DNA from: Sphingomonas sp. So64.6b
Lineage (GTDB): Bacteria; Pseudomonadota; Alphaproteobacteria; Sphingomonadales; Sphingomonadaceae
Assembly (NCBI RefSeq): GCF_014171475.1
Contig: NZ_CP048817.1
Span: 4,866,501 to 4,930,500 of the forward strand
DNA length: 64,000 nt
Direction of reading: 5' to 3'
Every line of letters begins with the position of its first letter. Position 1 is the stretch's first letter. This document shows positions 8,675 through 18,313 of this stretch, in pieces. The notes under the pieces were generated by a model. That model saw only the letters and a program-made list of their open reading frames with translations, did not search any database and was not told where the DNA came from. The position numbers were made by a program, and so were the translations under genes.

Positions 8675-9870
8675 GCGCCTTGTTCGCGGGCGATCAAGTT
8701 TCCAGCCACGCCCACCTGGATCCTCGACCGATCCGCCGCAGTATCGGCAGCGGTCTTTCCCGCGATTTCGCCCAACGCCGCGTGGTTTATGTGCAGGCCC
8801 GGCGCAATCGATGCCGCACGCCCGGCCACGAGCAGTCCATCGACGCCGTGCGGTTTGAGACAGGCTATTGGCACGGCCATCTCCGACCCTGTGTTTGCCC
8901 CGACCATGATCGGAACCGCCTCTTCCGCCGTCAGCACATGCTCGCCGACCGTCTGCCGGGCGCCGGCGATCGCCAGCGTTCCCGCGACATCGACCACGAA
9001 GCTGCTCTCGAAACCGGGAACGGTCTTCAGAAACGCGATGAATTGGCGCATCAATTTTCGCCCGGTGCCCTCGCTCTCGCTCAAGTCCCGCGCGTTCCAG
9101 CCCCGCCGACCCGCGAAACGCGATCCCGCGACAAAGGCGATTCCGCGCCGCCGCGCCGTCGGCGTGACGCCAAACAGCGCGATAGTATCGGGTTGCGCCG
9201 GATCCAGCTGGCCGGTCTGCTTGGCAGCAGCGACAAGAGCGGGCCAGCTATCGCGCGCGGCCAAGGCGCCTTCGATGTCGATCCCGCCGATACGGGCATT
9301 CAGGGAAAGCGAGCAGGCGTCGGGCTCGCGGAAAGCGGCCCCCGCGCGACCGGCAAGCTCGCCATCGCCCGTCGCGTCGATCACGACCCCGGCCAGGATG
9401 GCGAAACGCCCGGACTTGTTCTCGACCATCGCCCCCCGCACGACGCCATTCTCGACGATCGGGTCCGAAGCCAGGCTGGACAATAGCAGGGAAACGCCGG
9501 CATCGCGGACCAAGTCGAGGCACGCATATTTCAGCGCCTCGGGATCATACGCCGAGGATCCCCCGACCGCCTCGTCGGATTCCACATGCCCGCCGGCGCG
9601 AAGACGTTCGAACATCTCCACAGAGATGCCGCGCCCGCAGCTTTCCAGCCCGATCTCGAATGCCAGCGGACCATTGCCGCCGAGCACGACGTTGCGTTCG
9701 ACCAGCAGCGTCTCCGCACCGTCGCGCGCCGCAGCGACCGCCGCCGCGACGCCCGCGAGACCGCCGCCGCAGACGAGCACGTCAACCTGGCGATAGACCG
9801 GCGTCTGCCGCGCGCGCAGGAGGAATTGGGAAGGGACCGCTTCGACGGCGGGCGAGCATGTGTCGGTCAT
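8671..9870 (-). CDS. FAD-dependent oxidoreductase (FAD_oxidored family), paralogue 1
   Basis: Flavoprotein of the FAD_oxidored (PF12831-like) group, 399 residues. Residues 30-45 hold the dinucleotide-binding motif DVLVCGGGLAGVAAAV, followed by LLVERNVVLGGNGPLAFEIGLES and later VVIDATGDGELAGRAGAAF, all typical of this family. It starts 5 nt after the stop of the upstream paralogue (9876-11297) and is plainly an old duplicate, sharing the motif order but lacking about 70 residues. No membrane segment or signal peptide. Substrate unknown; family members oxidise or hydrate small organic acids. Confidence 0.86.
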   Translation of the reverse strand: MTDTCSPAVEAVPSQFLLRARQTPVYRQVDVLVCGGGLAGVAAAVAAARDGAETLLVERNVVLGGNGPLAFEIGLESCGRGISVEMFERLRAGGHVESDEAVGGSSAYDPEALKYACLDLVRDAGVSLLLSSLASDPIVENGVVRGAMVENKSGRFAILAGVVIDATGDGELAGRAGAAFREPDACSLSLNARIGGIDIEGALAARDSWPALVAAAKQTGQLDPAQPDTIALFGVTPTARRRGIAFVAGSRFAGRRGWNARDLSESEGTGRKLMRQFIAFLKTVPGFESSFVVDVAGTLAIAGARQTVGEHVLTAEEAVPIMVGANTGSEMAVPIACLKPHGVDGLLVAGRAASIAPGLHINHAALGEIAGKTAADTAADRSRIQVGVAGNLIAREQGA

Positions 9871-9875
9871 CGCGT

Positions 9876-11297
9876 TCAGTCTCGCACCATGTTGTGGATC
9901 TTCGCCTTGGCGATATCGATCGCGCCGTCAGCCAAGTTCTGACCTTGCTCGATCAGCAGGTCGCGCAATTCTTCAATATCCACCTGACGCGGTGTCACAC
10001 CATGGCGACAGGCTAGCGCGGCGGCGGTGCCCGCAGCCTGGCCGAACGCCATGCAATCGGGGATCTGCCGGCAGCGCGAATGCGCCTCATAGCTCATCGA
10101 CACGGTCTTGCCCGCGACAAGCAGGTTCTCGATGCCCTGCGGCAACAGGCAACCATAGGGGACGCCAAACACCGATGTGACCATCTTCGCGTTCGCCAGT
10201 TGCTCGCGAAAAGCCTTTGTCGTCTCGCTGCCGTCGGTCGGGTGGCGGACGAAACCCATCGTGTCGGGCAGGCGGTGATAGCGTTTGAAGATGTCGGCGG
10301 GATGGAAGGTGCCATCCAATATATCCTCGCGGGTCAATGTGTAATCACCCATGATCCGCCGCGAATCGCGCACGCCGATCATCGGCGCGGCCTTGATCAG
10401 AAAGGCGTCCTCGAACCCCGGCACCGTGCGCAGGAAGGGCATGAATTCGCGCACGCCCAGTCGCGTACGTACCTCCGCGTCGGTCAGATCGTCGGCGTCG
10501 TACGGGTCGCGACGCAAGATGCGGATACCGTAGATATAGCCCATCTCGCCCTCGCGAGTCGAAGGCGCGATGCCGAAGTTCGAGAAATTGTCGAGATAGA
10601 CATCTTCGGCGAGCCGCCCGTCGGCCTTCGCGGCGCGCACCATGTCAGCGCGGCCGGTGCGATTCTGGCTCATCGCGTAATCGACTCCGCCGATCTGAAA
10701 TAGCATCACCATCGGCTGAGGGTGGGTATATTCCTGCATCGGCGCTTCCGCTCGCGCGGCCACGTCGGCGTCGCCGGTGCAGTCAATCACCACGTCGGCG
10801 AGCACGACCTGCCGACCGGACTTGTTCTCGACGACCACGCCCCGTACCGCTCCGTCTTCGACGATGGCGTCGGTAACCCAGCTGTGAGCGAGCAGGCCGG
10901 CGCCCGATTCCTCAAACATCTCAGACAGGACGAACTTCAGGATCTCGGGATCGAACGGGACCGCGAACAGGCCGTCCTCCAGCATGGGATCAGACCCGCC
11001 AGCGGCGCGCAGCCGTTCGATGACTTCCTTCATGATCCCGCCGGTGAAGAACGCCTGATGATATTCCGTGACGAACGATCGCGGCCCGGTGCCACCCAGC
11101 GTCGTGTCGCGCTCGATGACCAGGACCTCGACCCCGTTACGCGCCGCGCTCACCGCCGCTGCGACACCCGCCGCGCCACCGCCGCAGACGAGGACGCCGA
11201 CCTTGGCAAGGACCGGCAACGGGCGCGCAGGTTCCTCAAGATATTCGATCGCTTCAGCTTCCATTGGCCGCACCACCCCGTTGCAAAGGAGGTCCAT
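9876..11297 (-). CDS. FAD-dependent oxidoreductase (FAD_oxidored family), paralogue 2
   Basis: 473-residue flavoprotein of the same family as the gene downstream. The FAD motif is [16 protein letters not shown] near residues 34-49, then [40 protein letters not shown] and [18 protein letters not shown] are further family signatures. It leads a two-gene minus-strand operon divergent from the aldolase at 11342. The ATG at 11297 has no ribosome site, but a TATAGT/TATATT -10-like stretch lies only 5-15 nt upstream, so the transcript may be leaderless; a start at the ATG encoding [11 protein letters not shown] (11264) is the alternative. Two paralogues side by side may act on successive intermediates or as a heteromer. 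Confidence 0.86.
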   Translation of the reverse strand: MDLLCNGVVRPMEAEAIEYLEEPARPLPVLAKVGVLVCGGGAAGVAAAVSAARNGVEVLVIERDTTLGGTGPRSFVTEYHQAFFTGGIMKEVIERLRAAGGSDPMLEDGLFAVPFDPEILKFVLSEMFEESGAGLLAHSWVTDAIVEDGAVRGVVVENKSGRQVVLADVVIDCTGDADVAARAEAPMQEYTHPQPMVMLFQIGGVDYAMSQNRTGRADMVRAAKADGRLAEDVYLDNFSNFGIAPSTREGEMGYIYGIRILRRDPYDADDLTDAEVRTRLGVREFMPFLRTVPGFEDAFLIKAAPMIGVRDSRRIMGDYTLTREDILDGTFHPADIFKRYHRLPDTMGFVRHPTDGSETTKAFREQLANAKMVTSVFGVPYGCLLPQGIENLLVAGKTVSMSYEAHSRCRQIPDCMAFGQAAGTAAALACRHGVTPRQVDIEELRDLLIEQGQNLADGAIDIAKAKIHNMVRD

Positions 11298-11341
11298 ACA
11301 ATATAACTATATTATCCTTTAGCAAGTGGGGGAGAGATGGT
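11298..11341. promoter_or_regulatory. Short divergent promoter with AATATA-AC-TATATT inverted repeat
   Basis: Only 44 bp separate the FAD gene and the aldolase gene. An inverted repeat (11300-11313) supplies TATATT as a -10-like element in one direction and TATAGT in the other, so one site could control both transcripts. For the aldolase a GGGGGAGAG ribosome site follows; for the FAD gene none is present. Confidence 0.45.
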
Positions 11342-12013
11342 ATGGGTGTGGTGGTTCGGCGCATCGAGCGCGCGGAATCGTACGTCATCGATGGTCTCGC
11401 CGCAGCCGGTGTGGCCACGGTCCACGAGGCGCAGGGGCGGACCGGCTTGCTCGCGCACTATATGCGACCGATCTTTTCGGGCGCGCGGATCGCGGGCAGC
11501 GCAGTCACTATTGCCGCCCCGCCCGGCGACAATTGGATGGTCCATGTGGCGATCGAGCAACTGAAGGATGGCGATATTCTGGTCCTCGCCCCCACCTCGC
11601 CTTGCGTGGATGGCTATTTCGGCGATCTGCTGGCGACCAGCGCTATGGCGCGGGGCTGCCGCGGACTTGCGATCGATGCGGGCGTGCGCGACGTGCATGA
11701 TCTGACGCAAATGGGTTTTCCCGTTTGGTCGAAAGCGGTCTTCGCGCAAGGCACGGTCAAGAATACGCTCGGCTCCGTAAATGTGCCGATCGTCTGCGCC
11801 GGCGCCGCGATCGAGGCCGGGGACGTGATCGTCGCCGACGACGATGGCGTATGCGTGGTCAGGCGCGCCGATGCGCCGCGCGTGCTTGCGGCAGCGCAGG
11901 CTCGCGAAGCCGATGAAGCTGTGAAGCGCGAGCGCTTGGCCAGGGGCGAAAGCAGCCTCGACATATATGATCTGCGCCGACGTCTGGATGATCAGGGTCT
12001 CAAATATATTTGA
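11342..12013 (+). CDS. LigK/RraA-family aldolase (4-hydroxy-4-methyl/carboxy-2-oxo acid aldolase type)
   Basis: 223-residue protein of the RraA/LigK fold. The metal and substrate motif G-x20-R-D is complete: [24 protein letters not shown] places Gly94-Asp95 and Arg116-Asp117 as in class II pyruvate aldolases, whereas true RraA regulators of RNase E are shorter and lack the catalytic set. Such enzymes split 4-hydroxy-4-carboxy-2-oxoadipate or related acids into pyruvate plus a keto acid at the end of protocatechuate 4,5-cleavage and similar routes. ATG 11342 follows GGGGGAGAG. In this island it is the best candidate for the final cleavage step. Confidence 0.85.
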   Translation: MGVVVRRIERAESYVIDGLAAAGVATVHEAQGRTGLLAHYMRPIFSGARIAGSAVTIAAPPGDNWMVHVAIEQLKDGDILVLAPTSPCVDGYFGDLLATSAMARGCRGLAIDAGVRDVHDLTQMGFPVWSKAVFAQGTVKNTLGSVNVPIVCAGAAIEAGDVIVADDDGVCVVRRADAPRVLAAAQAREADEAVKRERLARGESSLDIYDLRRRLDDQGLKYI

Positions 12014-12246
12014 TCTGCTCGGCCGTCTTTCGGCGTCAGTCCCCGAGCGTTCTTGCGAGCGGTAGCTGGTGGTGGCGGCGCGGACCCGTACTTCCAGAAC
12101 CGTTTCTGGAGTGCCTTAAACGGTAGTTGCTGGTGCAGTCGCGGAGATCGCCGCTCGCTTGCTGCACCGAATCTGACGCCGCCCCGTCTCCCGGACGCCG
12201 AACTCATAGTCGTATCTGTTGGTCGCGAAGCCTGTTAAGGGGGTGC

Positions 12247-12435
12247 ATGACATCGATCGAGACTTACCGAGCAAACGCCACCGCCCAGCGCGACGCCGCA
12301 GAAAAGACCAACCTGCCGAATCGTCGCGAGATGCATGAGCGTTCGGCACTGACCTGGGAAACGATGGCGATCAGCGCCGAAGCCACGGTAGGGCGGGCGT
12401 TAGTCAACCAGGCTGCAAAGGCTGAGCGCGGCTGA
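12247..12435 (+). CDS. Small conserved sphingomonad protein (62 aa)
   Basis: Reads MTSIETYRANATAQRDAAEK...MHERSALTWETMA..., a short soluble, charged, alpha-helical protein of a kind I recognise as a recurrent hypothetical in sphingomonad genomes. AAGGGGG lies 3 nt before the ATG, a strong but close ribosome site. Function unknown. The 233 bp before it and the 213 bp after it show no other gene; they contain only short unrelated frames. Confidence 0.7.
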   Translation: MTSIETYRANATAQRDAAEKTNLPNRREMHERSALTWETMAISAEATVGRALVNQAAKAERG

Positions 12436-12648
12436 TCCGGCCACTTGAGCTGATCCTGTTCCGCAATCAGCAAACGGGCCATCGCTTCCCGGTCCGGCGT
12501 CCTGGTGTTGAACTGCGATTTAGAACATCACCAGCCATCGCCGATCTCGCGCTTGCGCTCTCAGGTTCATGTCGCATTGTCGGTCGTCGGCGGACCCATC
12601 TTCGGGGCGCAGCTTGGAAGATGGCACGATTACGTGCCGTCAAAACCC

Positions 12649-14400
12649 TTATGGCGAGCCTGTCTTGTTTTCCCGGCGGGCACCGCCGCCGTCAATGAAC
12701 CAGACGCGAGAGATCAGGCCGTTGCGAACCTCATAGATCGCTGTCGCACTTATCGTGCGACCCTCGGGCAAGCCGGTCACGACCTCCTCGTCGATGACAT
12801 AGTCGCCCATGACAATCCGGCGCGGAACGTGCGCGTGGAGGCTGGGAAGTTGCGTGAACATGCGGCCATAGACCTGGCGGAGTGCCACATGGCCCTGACG
12901 CACCGGCGTGTCCGGGAAATCGTAGAGGCGAACGTCAGGGTGATAGGTGGCGATGAACGCCTCGAGATCGCGTGCATTATAGGCGTTGAGCTGACGCTGG
13001 ACAATATCGGCGGCCGTCGCCGGCACGAGTTCCGCCTGGGTCCAGGCGCGGCCGCCCCGGATCACGGACGAGATTTTGGAAAGATTGGCGACGTCCGCCA
13101 ATGGATCCGCATTCAGCACCACCATGTCGGCATATCGGCCGCGGGTAATCGTGCCGATCTCGTCCGCCCGGCCCATAAGCCGCGCGCCGTTGATCGTGGC
13201 GCTCGTCAGCACTTCGCGTGGGCTGAGACCGGCGCGCGCCATTAGCGCGAACTCCCGATAGATTGAGGGGCCGGGCAGCGTGCCGATATTGCCCGCATCC
13301 GTGCCCATCGCAATGGTGACGCCGGCGTCGCGAACCGCGCGCAGGTTACGCAGTTGCATGTCGAGCGGGGCCTCCGGCAACGTCGTTCCGATGACCCGCC
13401 GGATTCGTTCGGGCACAATGGTCGCCGGCAGGTGACGAAGGTCACTAAGCGTGCCCATGACGCGCGGATCGGCGAGAGCATATTCGCGCTCGGTGAATCC
13501 CGGCTGCTGGCTGTACGTGCGCCGGTAGCCGCCATAGACGTCCAGTGTCGTGGTGTAGATGATGCCGCGTTGGCGGAGCAACGCGAGAAACGCCGCGTCG
13601 ACCGCCACGTCCTCGACGCCATGCACCAGGATATCCGCCCCGGCTTTCACTGCCGCGCGCGCGGTCTCCAACCCTGTCGCATGGACCGCCACCCGGATTC
13701 CCGCCGCATGAGCTTCTTCGATGACGGCGCGGACCACTGGCAGGAACTGCTCCGGCGTTTCGCCGCGTCGCACCACGTACCAGATCTTCACAAAGTCGGG
13801 CCGGCGCGGGATCTGGGCGCGAACAAGTGCGCGGGCATTTTCCGGCGTCGTCGCGGCGATGATCGGTGGGTCGGCCGCATCGCTCAGGACCGGCGGTCGC
13901 CAGGTTGAGATGAGCGGTCCTGCCGCTACAACGTGCGGGGCCTTCGGGTTGGTCGCGCTGCGCGCGCGTACATCGAAATTCCACATCGGCCCACCGACAT
14001 CGGCAACCGCCGTGACGCCGCTTGCCAGATAGCGCGCGAACACGTCGTCGACCCGGCGTTGGATAGTCGCAACCTCCTCCTCATAAGGGGTTGCGCTGCG
14101 TAGATCGATGGAGTCGGGCCGGGTGTAGAGCCCGCCCGATTGGAAGAAATGGACATGCGCATCGACATAGCCCGGTACGATCCATTTTCCGGTCGCGTCG
14201 ATCACCTTGACCCCGGCCGGCACGCGAACTTGACCAGCGCGGCCGACCTGGGCGATCCGTCCGTCGCGGACCACCACGACGGCATCGGCCAGCGGCGCGC
14301 TGCCCGGATTGACCAGCGTGCCGCCGCGCAGCACCAAATCCTGCGCCGAGGCCGCCGATGCGGCGAGAAAGGCGAGCATGAAGACGAATGACTTAACCAC
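12649..14400 (-). CDS. Exported amidohydrolase fused to a SnoaL/NTF2-like domain
   Basis: 583 residues. A signal peptide (MVKSFVFMLAFLAASAASAQ) is followed by an amidohydrolase of the imidazolonepropionase/prolidase-like branch: His82-x-His84 in GYVDAHVHFF, DILVHGVEDVAVD, and the metal aspartate region AMGTDAGNIGTLPGPS. After RGRYADMVVLNADPLADV, from about residue 460 a second domain begins (DIVQRQLNAYNARDLEAFIATYHPDVRLYDFP) that matches the SnoaL/NTF2 cone fold to the end. This pairing is uncommon; the extra domain may dock or isomerise the product. It is a monocistronic gene by position. Substrate unknown; family members cleave cyclic amides, dipeptides or lactones. Confidence 0.85.
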   Translation of the reverse strand: MVKSFVFMLAFLAASAASAQDLVLRGGTLVNPGSAPLADAVVVVRDGRIAQVGRAGQVRVPAGVKVIDATGKWIVPGYVDAHVHFFQSGGLYTRPDSIDLRSATPYEEEVATIQRRVDDVFARYLASGVTAVADVGGPMWNFDVRARSATNPKAPHVVAAGPLISTWRPPVLSDAADPPIIAATTPENARALVRAQIPRRPDFVKIWYVVRRGETPEQFLPVVRAVIEEAHAAGIRVAVHATGLETARAAVKAGADILVHGVEDVAVDAAFLALLRQRGIIYTTTLDVYGGYRRTYSQQPGFTEREYALADPRVMGTLSDLRHLPATIVPERIRRVIGTTLPEAPLDMQLRNLRAVRDAGVTIAMGTDAGNIGTLPGPSIYREFALMARAGLSPREVLTSATINGARLMGRADEIGTITRGRYADMVVLNADPLADVANLSKISSVIRGGRAWTQAELVPATAADIVQRQLNAYNARDLEAFIATYHPDVRLYDFPDTPVRQGHVALRQVYGRMFTQLPSLHAHVPRRIVMGDYVIDEEVVTGLPEGRTISATAIYEVRNGLISRVWFIDGGGARRENKTGSP

Positions 14401-14550
14401 GGACGTTCCCTGCTGCCGAGTATAATCTCAACGAGGTACGGAACGGCATAAACCGCCATTTGCCGCCAAAAGAATTCCGGGGGCACAAGGCAGGCGTGCA
14501 CTGGCGGGAAAGATCAGGAACACCGTGCACGGCATGGTGCATCAAATCGG

Positions 14551-14954
14551 ATCACTAATCTGTTGTTTAGTGGCGTGTCGCTATTGAGCCCGATGCTCGG
14601 CGCGGTTGCGTCGTTCGGACGGCCAACCGCGGCGCCGCAGTAGAGCCTGGCGCCGCACTACGGCGGGTCTGCCTCTTGCTCGGACAAATCTCTTACCCGC
14701 TTTATGTGCTTCATAGTCCGGCCGCAGTGATTGTAGAATCAGCATTGGCCAAGGCCGGTTTCGGTCACCCAAATGCCATCACGGGTTTGGCGTTTCTCGG
14801 CTCGATGATGGTGATCGCGCTACTGATGGATCGTCTTTCCAAAGCGCTCGTCGGTGATAGATTTCGAACCGAAGTCGCACGAATCTTTCCGGCAAGAAAT
14901 CTCCACGACATGCCTGACCGATCGCCCGGTGCCGCGCCGGGAAACGGTCTTTAG
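14551..14954 (+). pseudogene. Decayed acyltransferase (OafA/YrhL type) C-terminus
   Basis: From about 14551 one frame encodes a membrane-like stretch (LLSPMLGAVASFGRP) and stops at 14640; from 14676 the next frame resumes with LGQISYPLYVLHSPAAV, the signature near the end of family 3 acyltransferases, and two hydrophobic segments. The N-terminal eight or so membrane helices are absent and the two pieces are out of frame, so this is a truncated, frameshifted remnant. The 196 bp up to the bioA stop hold no convincing gene. Confidence 0.65.
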
Positions 14955-15150
14955 CGAATGGCACCGCCCGCAATTTCGCCCATAGCGTGGCGCAGTTTTG
15001 TCCTCGGATTCAAGGCCCAGGCGCAGCCAGCGATCGATCATCACGGCTTCGAACGCCGCAAGTTCGAGACGGTGCCGATCTCGCGGGACAATAAGGTGCG
15101 CGACCCCGCCCCAACACTCCATCAGATAGACGAGGCCAGCCGCGAAGCCT

Positions 15151-16401
15151 CTATGCGTCCTCGATCGCCGCGACGATGCCGGTGTAGATCAACGCGAGAT
15201 CCGCATCCTCGATGCAATAGGGCGGCATGACATAGATGGTGTTGCCGAGTGGGCGGAGCAGGAGGTCGTGCCGGCTGAAACTGGCCAGAAGCAATGGCCC
15301 GAGGCTGGACAGATATTCGCCCTTGTCGGCCTCGACCTCGATCGCGGTGATCGTGCCGAGCGCCCGCGCATTGCGCACCGAAGCATGGCTGGACAAGGCG
15401 GCGAGCAGCTTTCCCTGACGCGCCGTCAGACTGGCGACCCGCTCAAGCACCGGCTCCTCCCGCCAGATGGCGAGATTGGCGTTGGCCGCCGCACAAGCGA
15501 TCGGATTGGCGGTGTAGCTCGATGAATGGAAGAACATCCGGGCGCGATCGGTCGACAGATGCGCGGCATAGATCGGCTCGGTCGCCATCGTCACCGCGAG
15601 CGGCACCGCACCGCCGGTCAGCCCCTTGGACAGGCAAAGGATATCCGGCACCACGCCCGCTTGTTCGCATGCGAGCAATGTGCCGGTCCGGCCCCATCCT
15701 GTCATCACTTCATCGGCGATGAACAGCACGCCTTGGCGTGCGCAAATCTCGCGCATCGCCGCCAGAACCCATGCCGGATAGATCAGCATGCCGCCCGCGC
15801 CCAGGATCAGTGGTTCGACGATCAGCGCGGCGGGTCGGTCACGACAGGCCGCCTCCAGCGCGTCGAGCGTCTCCTGCTCGCGGCCGGCGCCTGGGAAGGG
15901 CAGCGTGCCGACCTCGAACAGCAACGGGCTATAGGCCTGGTTGAACACGCCGCGCGCGCCGACCGACATCGCGCCGATCGTATCGCCATGATAGCTGTGT
16001 TCCAGCACCAGCAACCGGTGACGCGGTTCGCCGCGATTGGCCCAATAGCCAAGCGCCATTTTCAGCGCGACCTCGACACTGGTCGATCCGGAATCGGAAA
16101 AGAACACGCGAGTCAGTGCCTCGGGCATCATCTCGATCAGGCCGTGTGCCAGGGTTTCGGCCGGCTCGTGCGTCCAGCCGGCGAAGATGATCTGGTCGAG
16201 CCGTTCGGTCTGCGCCGCGATCGCCGCCATGATCCGGGGGTGACAATGCCCGTGCGTCGTCACCCACCATGACGAGATGCCGTCGACGATCCGGCGACCA
16301 TCGGCGGTGAAGATCGCCGCACCCTCGGCATGAGTGACGAGCGGGATCGCTTCGCCCAGTCCGTGCTGAGTGAACGGATGCCAGATCGGTGATGCTCTCA
16401 G
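15151..16401 (-). CDS. bioA: Adenosylmethionine-8-amino-7-oxononanoate aminotransferase (CTG start)
   Basis: Biotin pathway: converts KAPA to DAPA using S-adenosylmethionine as amino donor, with PLP. The frame reads [18 protein letters not shown], the N-terminus expected of BioA, then [30 protein letters not shown] and the PLP lysine Lys259 in [13 protein letters not shown]. Full length is 416 residues. There is no in-frame ATG, GTG or TTG upstream of a GTG at 16263 that would delete the conserved first 46 residues. A CTG at 16401 overlaps the bioD stop as CTGA and has GGAGGA upstream, so a CTG start coupled to bioD is the best reading. A point mutation of an ATG is the alternative. Confidence 0.9.
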   Translation of the reverse strand: MRASPIWHPFTQHGLGEAIPLVTHAEGAAIFTADGRRIVDGISSWWVTTHGHCHPRIMAAIAAQTERLDQIIFAGWTHEPAETLAHGLIEMMPEALTRVFFSDSGSTSVEVALKMALGYWANRGEPRHRLLVLEHSYHGDTIGAMSVGARGVFNQAYSPLLFEVGTLPFPGAGREQETLDALEAACRDRPAALIVEPLILGAGGMLIYPAWVLAAMREICARQGVLFIADEVMTGWGRTGTLLACEQAGVVPDILCLSKGLTGGAVPLAVTMATEPIYAAHLSTDRARMFFHSSSYTANPIACAAANANLAIWREEPVLERVASLTARQGKLLAALSSHASVRNARALGTITAIEVEADKGEYLSSLGPLLLASFSRHDLLLRPLGNTIYVMPPYCIEDADLALIYTGIVAAIEDA

Positions 16402-17027
16402 CGGAAATCCTCCAGGTCGAAGTTCGCCGCGAAGGCGGTGCGGAGCGCTTCCGGATCGAGCGTCGCCAGATGCGGCAGGCGACCGAGCCGCCGCACCTGG
16501 CCGATCCGCGCGATCGTCGCTTCGCTATGCTCGGCCGCGTCGCCGCTAAACGCGATACCCAGGATCGGCACACCGCGACTGCGTAGCGCTTCGATCGACA
16601 ACAGGCTGTGATTGATCGTGCCGAGCGCGGTGCGTGCGACCAATATGACGGGCACTTGCCAGCGCGCGAACAGGTCGGCGAAAACCATCTCGCCGGTGAG
16701 CGGCACGAGCGCCCCGCCCGCGCCTTCGATCACCAACGGCCCGTCGACCTTCGGCGGGATCAGGCGCTGCGGGTCGATCGCGATGCCGTCACGTTCAGCG
16801 GCAAGGTCGGGTGAGCAGGGCGTCGCCAGCCGATAGGCTTCGCTCAGGATATGCTCCCTGGGCAGGCCGGACAGACGTGAGATGGTCGCCGAATCCCCGC
16901 CGTCATCCAGCCCTGCCTGCACCGGCTTCCAGTAGAAACCGCCAAGCGCGCCGACCAGTGCGGCGGCGAAGATCGTCTTGCCGACATCCGTGTCGGTGCC
17001 GGTGACGACGAAGCGGGGGCTCGTCAT
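16398..17027 (-). CDS. bioD: ATP-dependent dethiobiotin synthetase
   Basis: 209 residues; closes the ureido ring of dethiobiotin from DAPA, CO2 and ATP. The P-loop GTDTDVGKT is at residues 10-18, KPVQAGLDD follows near residue 35 and [12 protein letters not shown] carries the second nucleotide motif. The ATG overlaps the bioF stop by 4 nt and the stop overlaps the CTG of bioA by 4 nt, making a tightly coupled bioF-bioD-bioA operon. Confidence 0.95.
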   Translation of the reverse strand: MTSPRFVVTGTDTDVGKTIFAAALVGALGGFYWKPVQAGLDDGGDSATISRLSGLPREHILSEAYRLATPCSPDLAAERDGIAIDPQRLIPPKVDGPLVIEGAGGALVPLTGEMVFADLFARWQVPVILVARTALGTINHSLLSIEALRSRGVPILGIAFSGDAAEHSEATIARIGQVRRLGRLPHLATLDPEALRTAFAANFDLEDFR

Positions 17028-18145
17028 CGCAGCGCCTGCTCGATCGCGTCGGCGAGCCGGTCGATATCCGTCATGGTCAGGTTGAGCGTCAGCGAGATGC
17101 GCAGCCGCGCGGTCCCCTGCGGCACGGTCGGCGGGCGAATGCCGCGCACGTCGAAACCGGCCGCCTGCACCGCCGCTGCGACCCGCATCGCTCGCGCATC
17201 GTCACCCAGCACCAGCGGCAGAATCTGCGATCCGGTTGGCGCGACGCCACACCGCGCCAGGGCATTTTCGGCGGCAGCGATCAATCGCCAGAGATCGGCG
17301 CGCCGTTCCGGTTCGTCGGCGAGGATGCGCAGACTTTCGCGCACCGCGCTGGCCATCAACGGCGATGGTGCGGTCGAGAAGATGAAAGCGCGGCCGCGAT
17401 TGATCAGAAAGTCGCGGACGACGGCCGGGCCACAGACCAGCGCGCCCTCGCAACCAAGCGCCTTGCCGCAGGTGTGCAAGGTGATGAGATTGTCGCGTCC
17501 ATGGAGCGCATGGGCAAGGCCGCGGCCCTGTTCGCCGAACACCCCGGTCGCATGCGCCTCATCGATCAGCAGCATCCCGTCATGCCGTTCGGCAACCGCC
17601 GCCAGCGCCGCGAGCGGCGCCCGGTCGCCGTCCATGCTGTACAGGCTTTCGACCGCGATCCATGGCCGCCCGGTGCCACCCGCCTGCCGCCAGCGAGCGA
17701 TCGCACCGTCAAAGGCGGTCGCGTCATTATGCGCGACGGACCGGCATTCGGCGCGGCCGAGCCGCATACCCTCATGCGCGCTGGCATGGATCAGCGCGTC
17801 GTGCACGACCAGGTCGTCACGTTGCGGCAACGTCGCGAACAGTGCCGCATTCGCGGCAAAACCGCTGGAGAAGAACAGCGCCGCTTCGGCTGCGAAGAAG
17901 ATCGCTGCCTCCGCCTCTAGTGCTTCATGCTCCTCATGGTTGCCGCGTAGCAGCCGCGATCCGCCCGACCCGATCGGCACGCCGCGCTCGATCGCCAAGG
18001 CGACCGCGTCGCGCAACCGCTGCGACGCGCCGAGCGCCAGATAGTCGTTGGAAGAGACATCGATTCCCTGTCGCGGGATCAGCCGCCGCAAGCGGTCCTG
18101 AGTCTCGAGGCGCACGAGATCGGCTTGGAGGTCGTCGAGAATCAC
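17024..18145 (-). CDS. bioF: 8-amino-7-oxononanoate synthase
   Basis: 373-residue PLP enzyme joining pimeloyl thioester and L-alanine. Visible motifs: SSNDYLALG near the start, [34 protein letters not shown] and the PLP lysine Lys228 in [13 protein letters not shown]. First gene of the bio operon on the minus strand. bioB and bioC are not in the window. The usual alphaproteobacterial BioR box (TTATMKATAA) is not seen upstream, but an inverted repeat lies at 18223. Confidence 0.95.
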   Translation of the reverse strand: MILDDLQADLVRLETQDRLRRLIPRQGIDVSSNDYLALGASQRLRDAVALAIERGVPIGSGGSRLLRGNHEEHEALEAEAAIFFAAEAALFFSSGFAANAALFATLPQRDDLVVHDALIHASAHEGMRLGRAECRSVAHNDATAFDGAIARWRQAGGTGRPWIAVESLYSMDGDRAPLAALAAVAERHDGMLLIDEAHATGVFGEQGRGLAHALHGRDNLITLHTCGKALGCEGALVCGPAVVRDFLINRGRAFIFSTAPSPLMASAVRESLRILADEPERRADLWRLIAAAENALARCGVAPTGSQILPLVLGDDARAMRVAAAVQAAGFDVRGIRPPTVPQGTARLRISLTLNLTMTDIDRLADAIEQALR

Positions 18146-18222
18146 GAGCGTGGCGTAGCGGCGCGATCGGGCAATGACGACCCCCAGAATCGCGGCTCAT
18201 ATCGAGCGCCACGCTGAATCAT

Positions 18223-18236
18223 TATCCTTACGGATA
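18223..18236. promoter_or_regulatory. Inverted repeat TATCC-TTAC-GGATA between bioF and the hydrolase
   Basis: A 5-bp arm inverted repeat in the 168-bp region between two divergent genes. It might be an operator for either transcript. It differs from the known BioR consensus. The evidence is symmetry and position only. Confidence 0.3.
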
Positions 18237-18313
18237 GTGAAACTTGATTTCGCTCTATGCCTGTGTGACGCTCGGTCACCGCCCGATAGTCGGCGGACCA
18301 AGAGGAGAGACCG

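Noticed and set aside
11342..12013. Calling the aldolase-like gene rraA, a regulator of RNase E
   Set aside because: It keeps the complete catalytic G-x20-R-D motif, is longer than RraA and lies in a catabolic cluster.
12014..12246. Possible remnant of an integrase or transposase end before the 62-residue gene
   Set aside because: Minus-strand peptide shows no recombinase motif, no inverted ends and no target duplication, so I could not support it.
14820..15122. 100-codon minus-strand frame between the acyltransferase remnant and bioA
   Set aside because: Part of the translation looks protein-like but overlaps the acyltransferase remnant on the other strand, lacks a ribosome site and matches no family I know.
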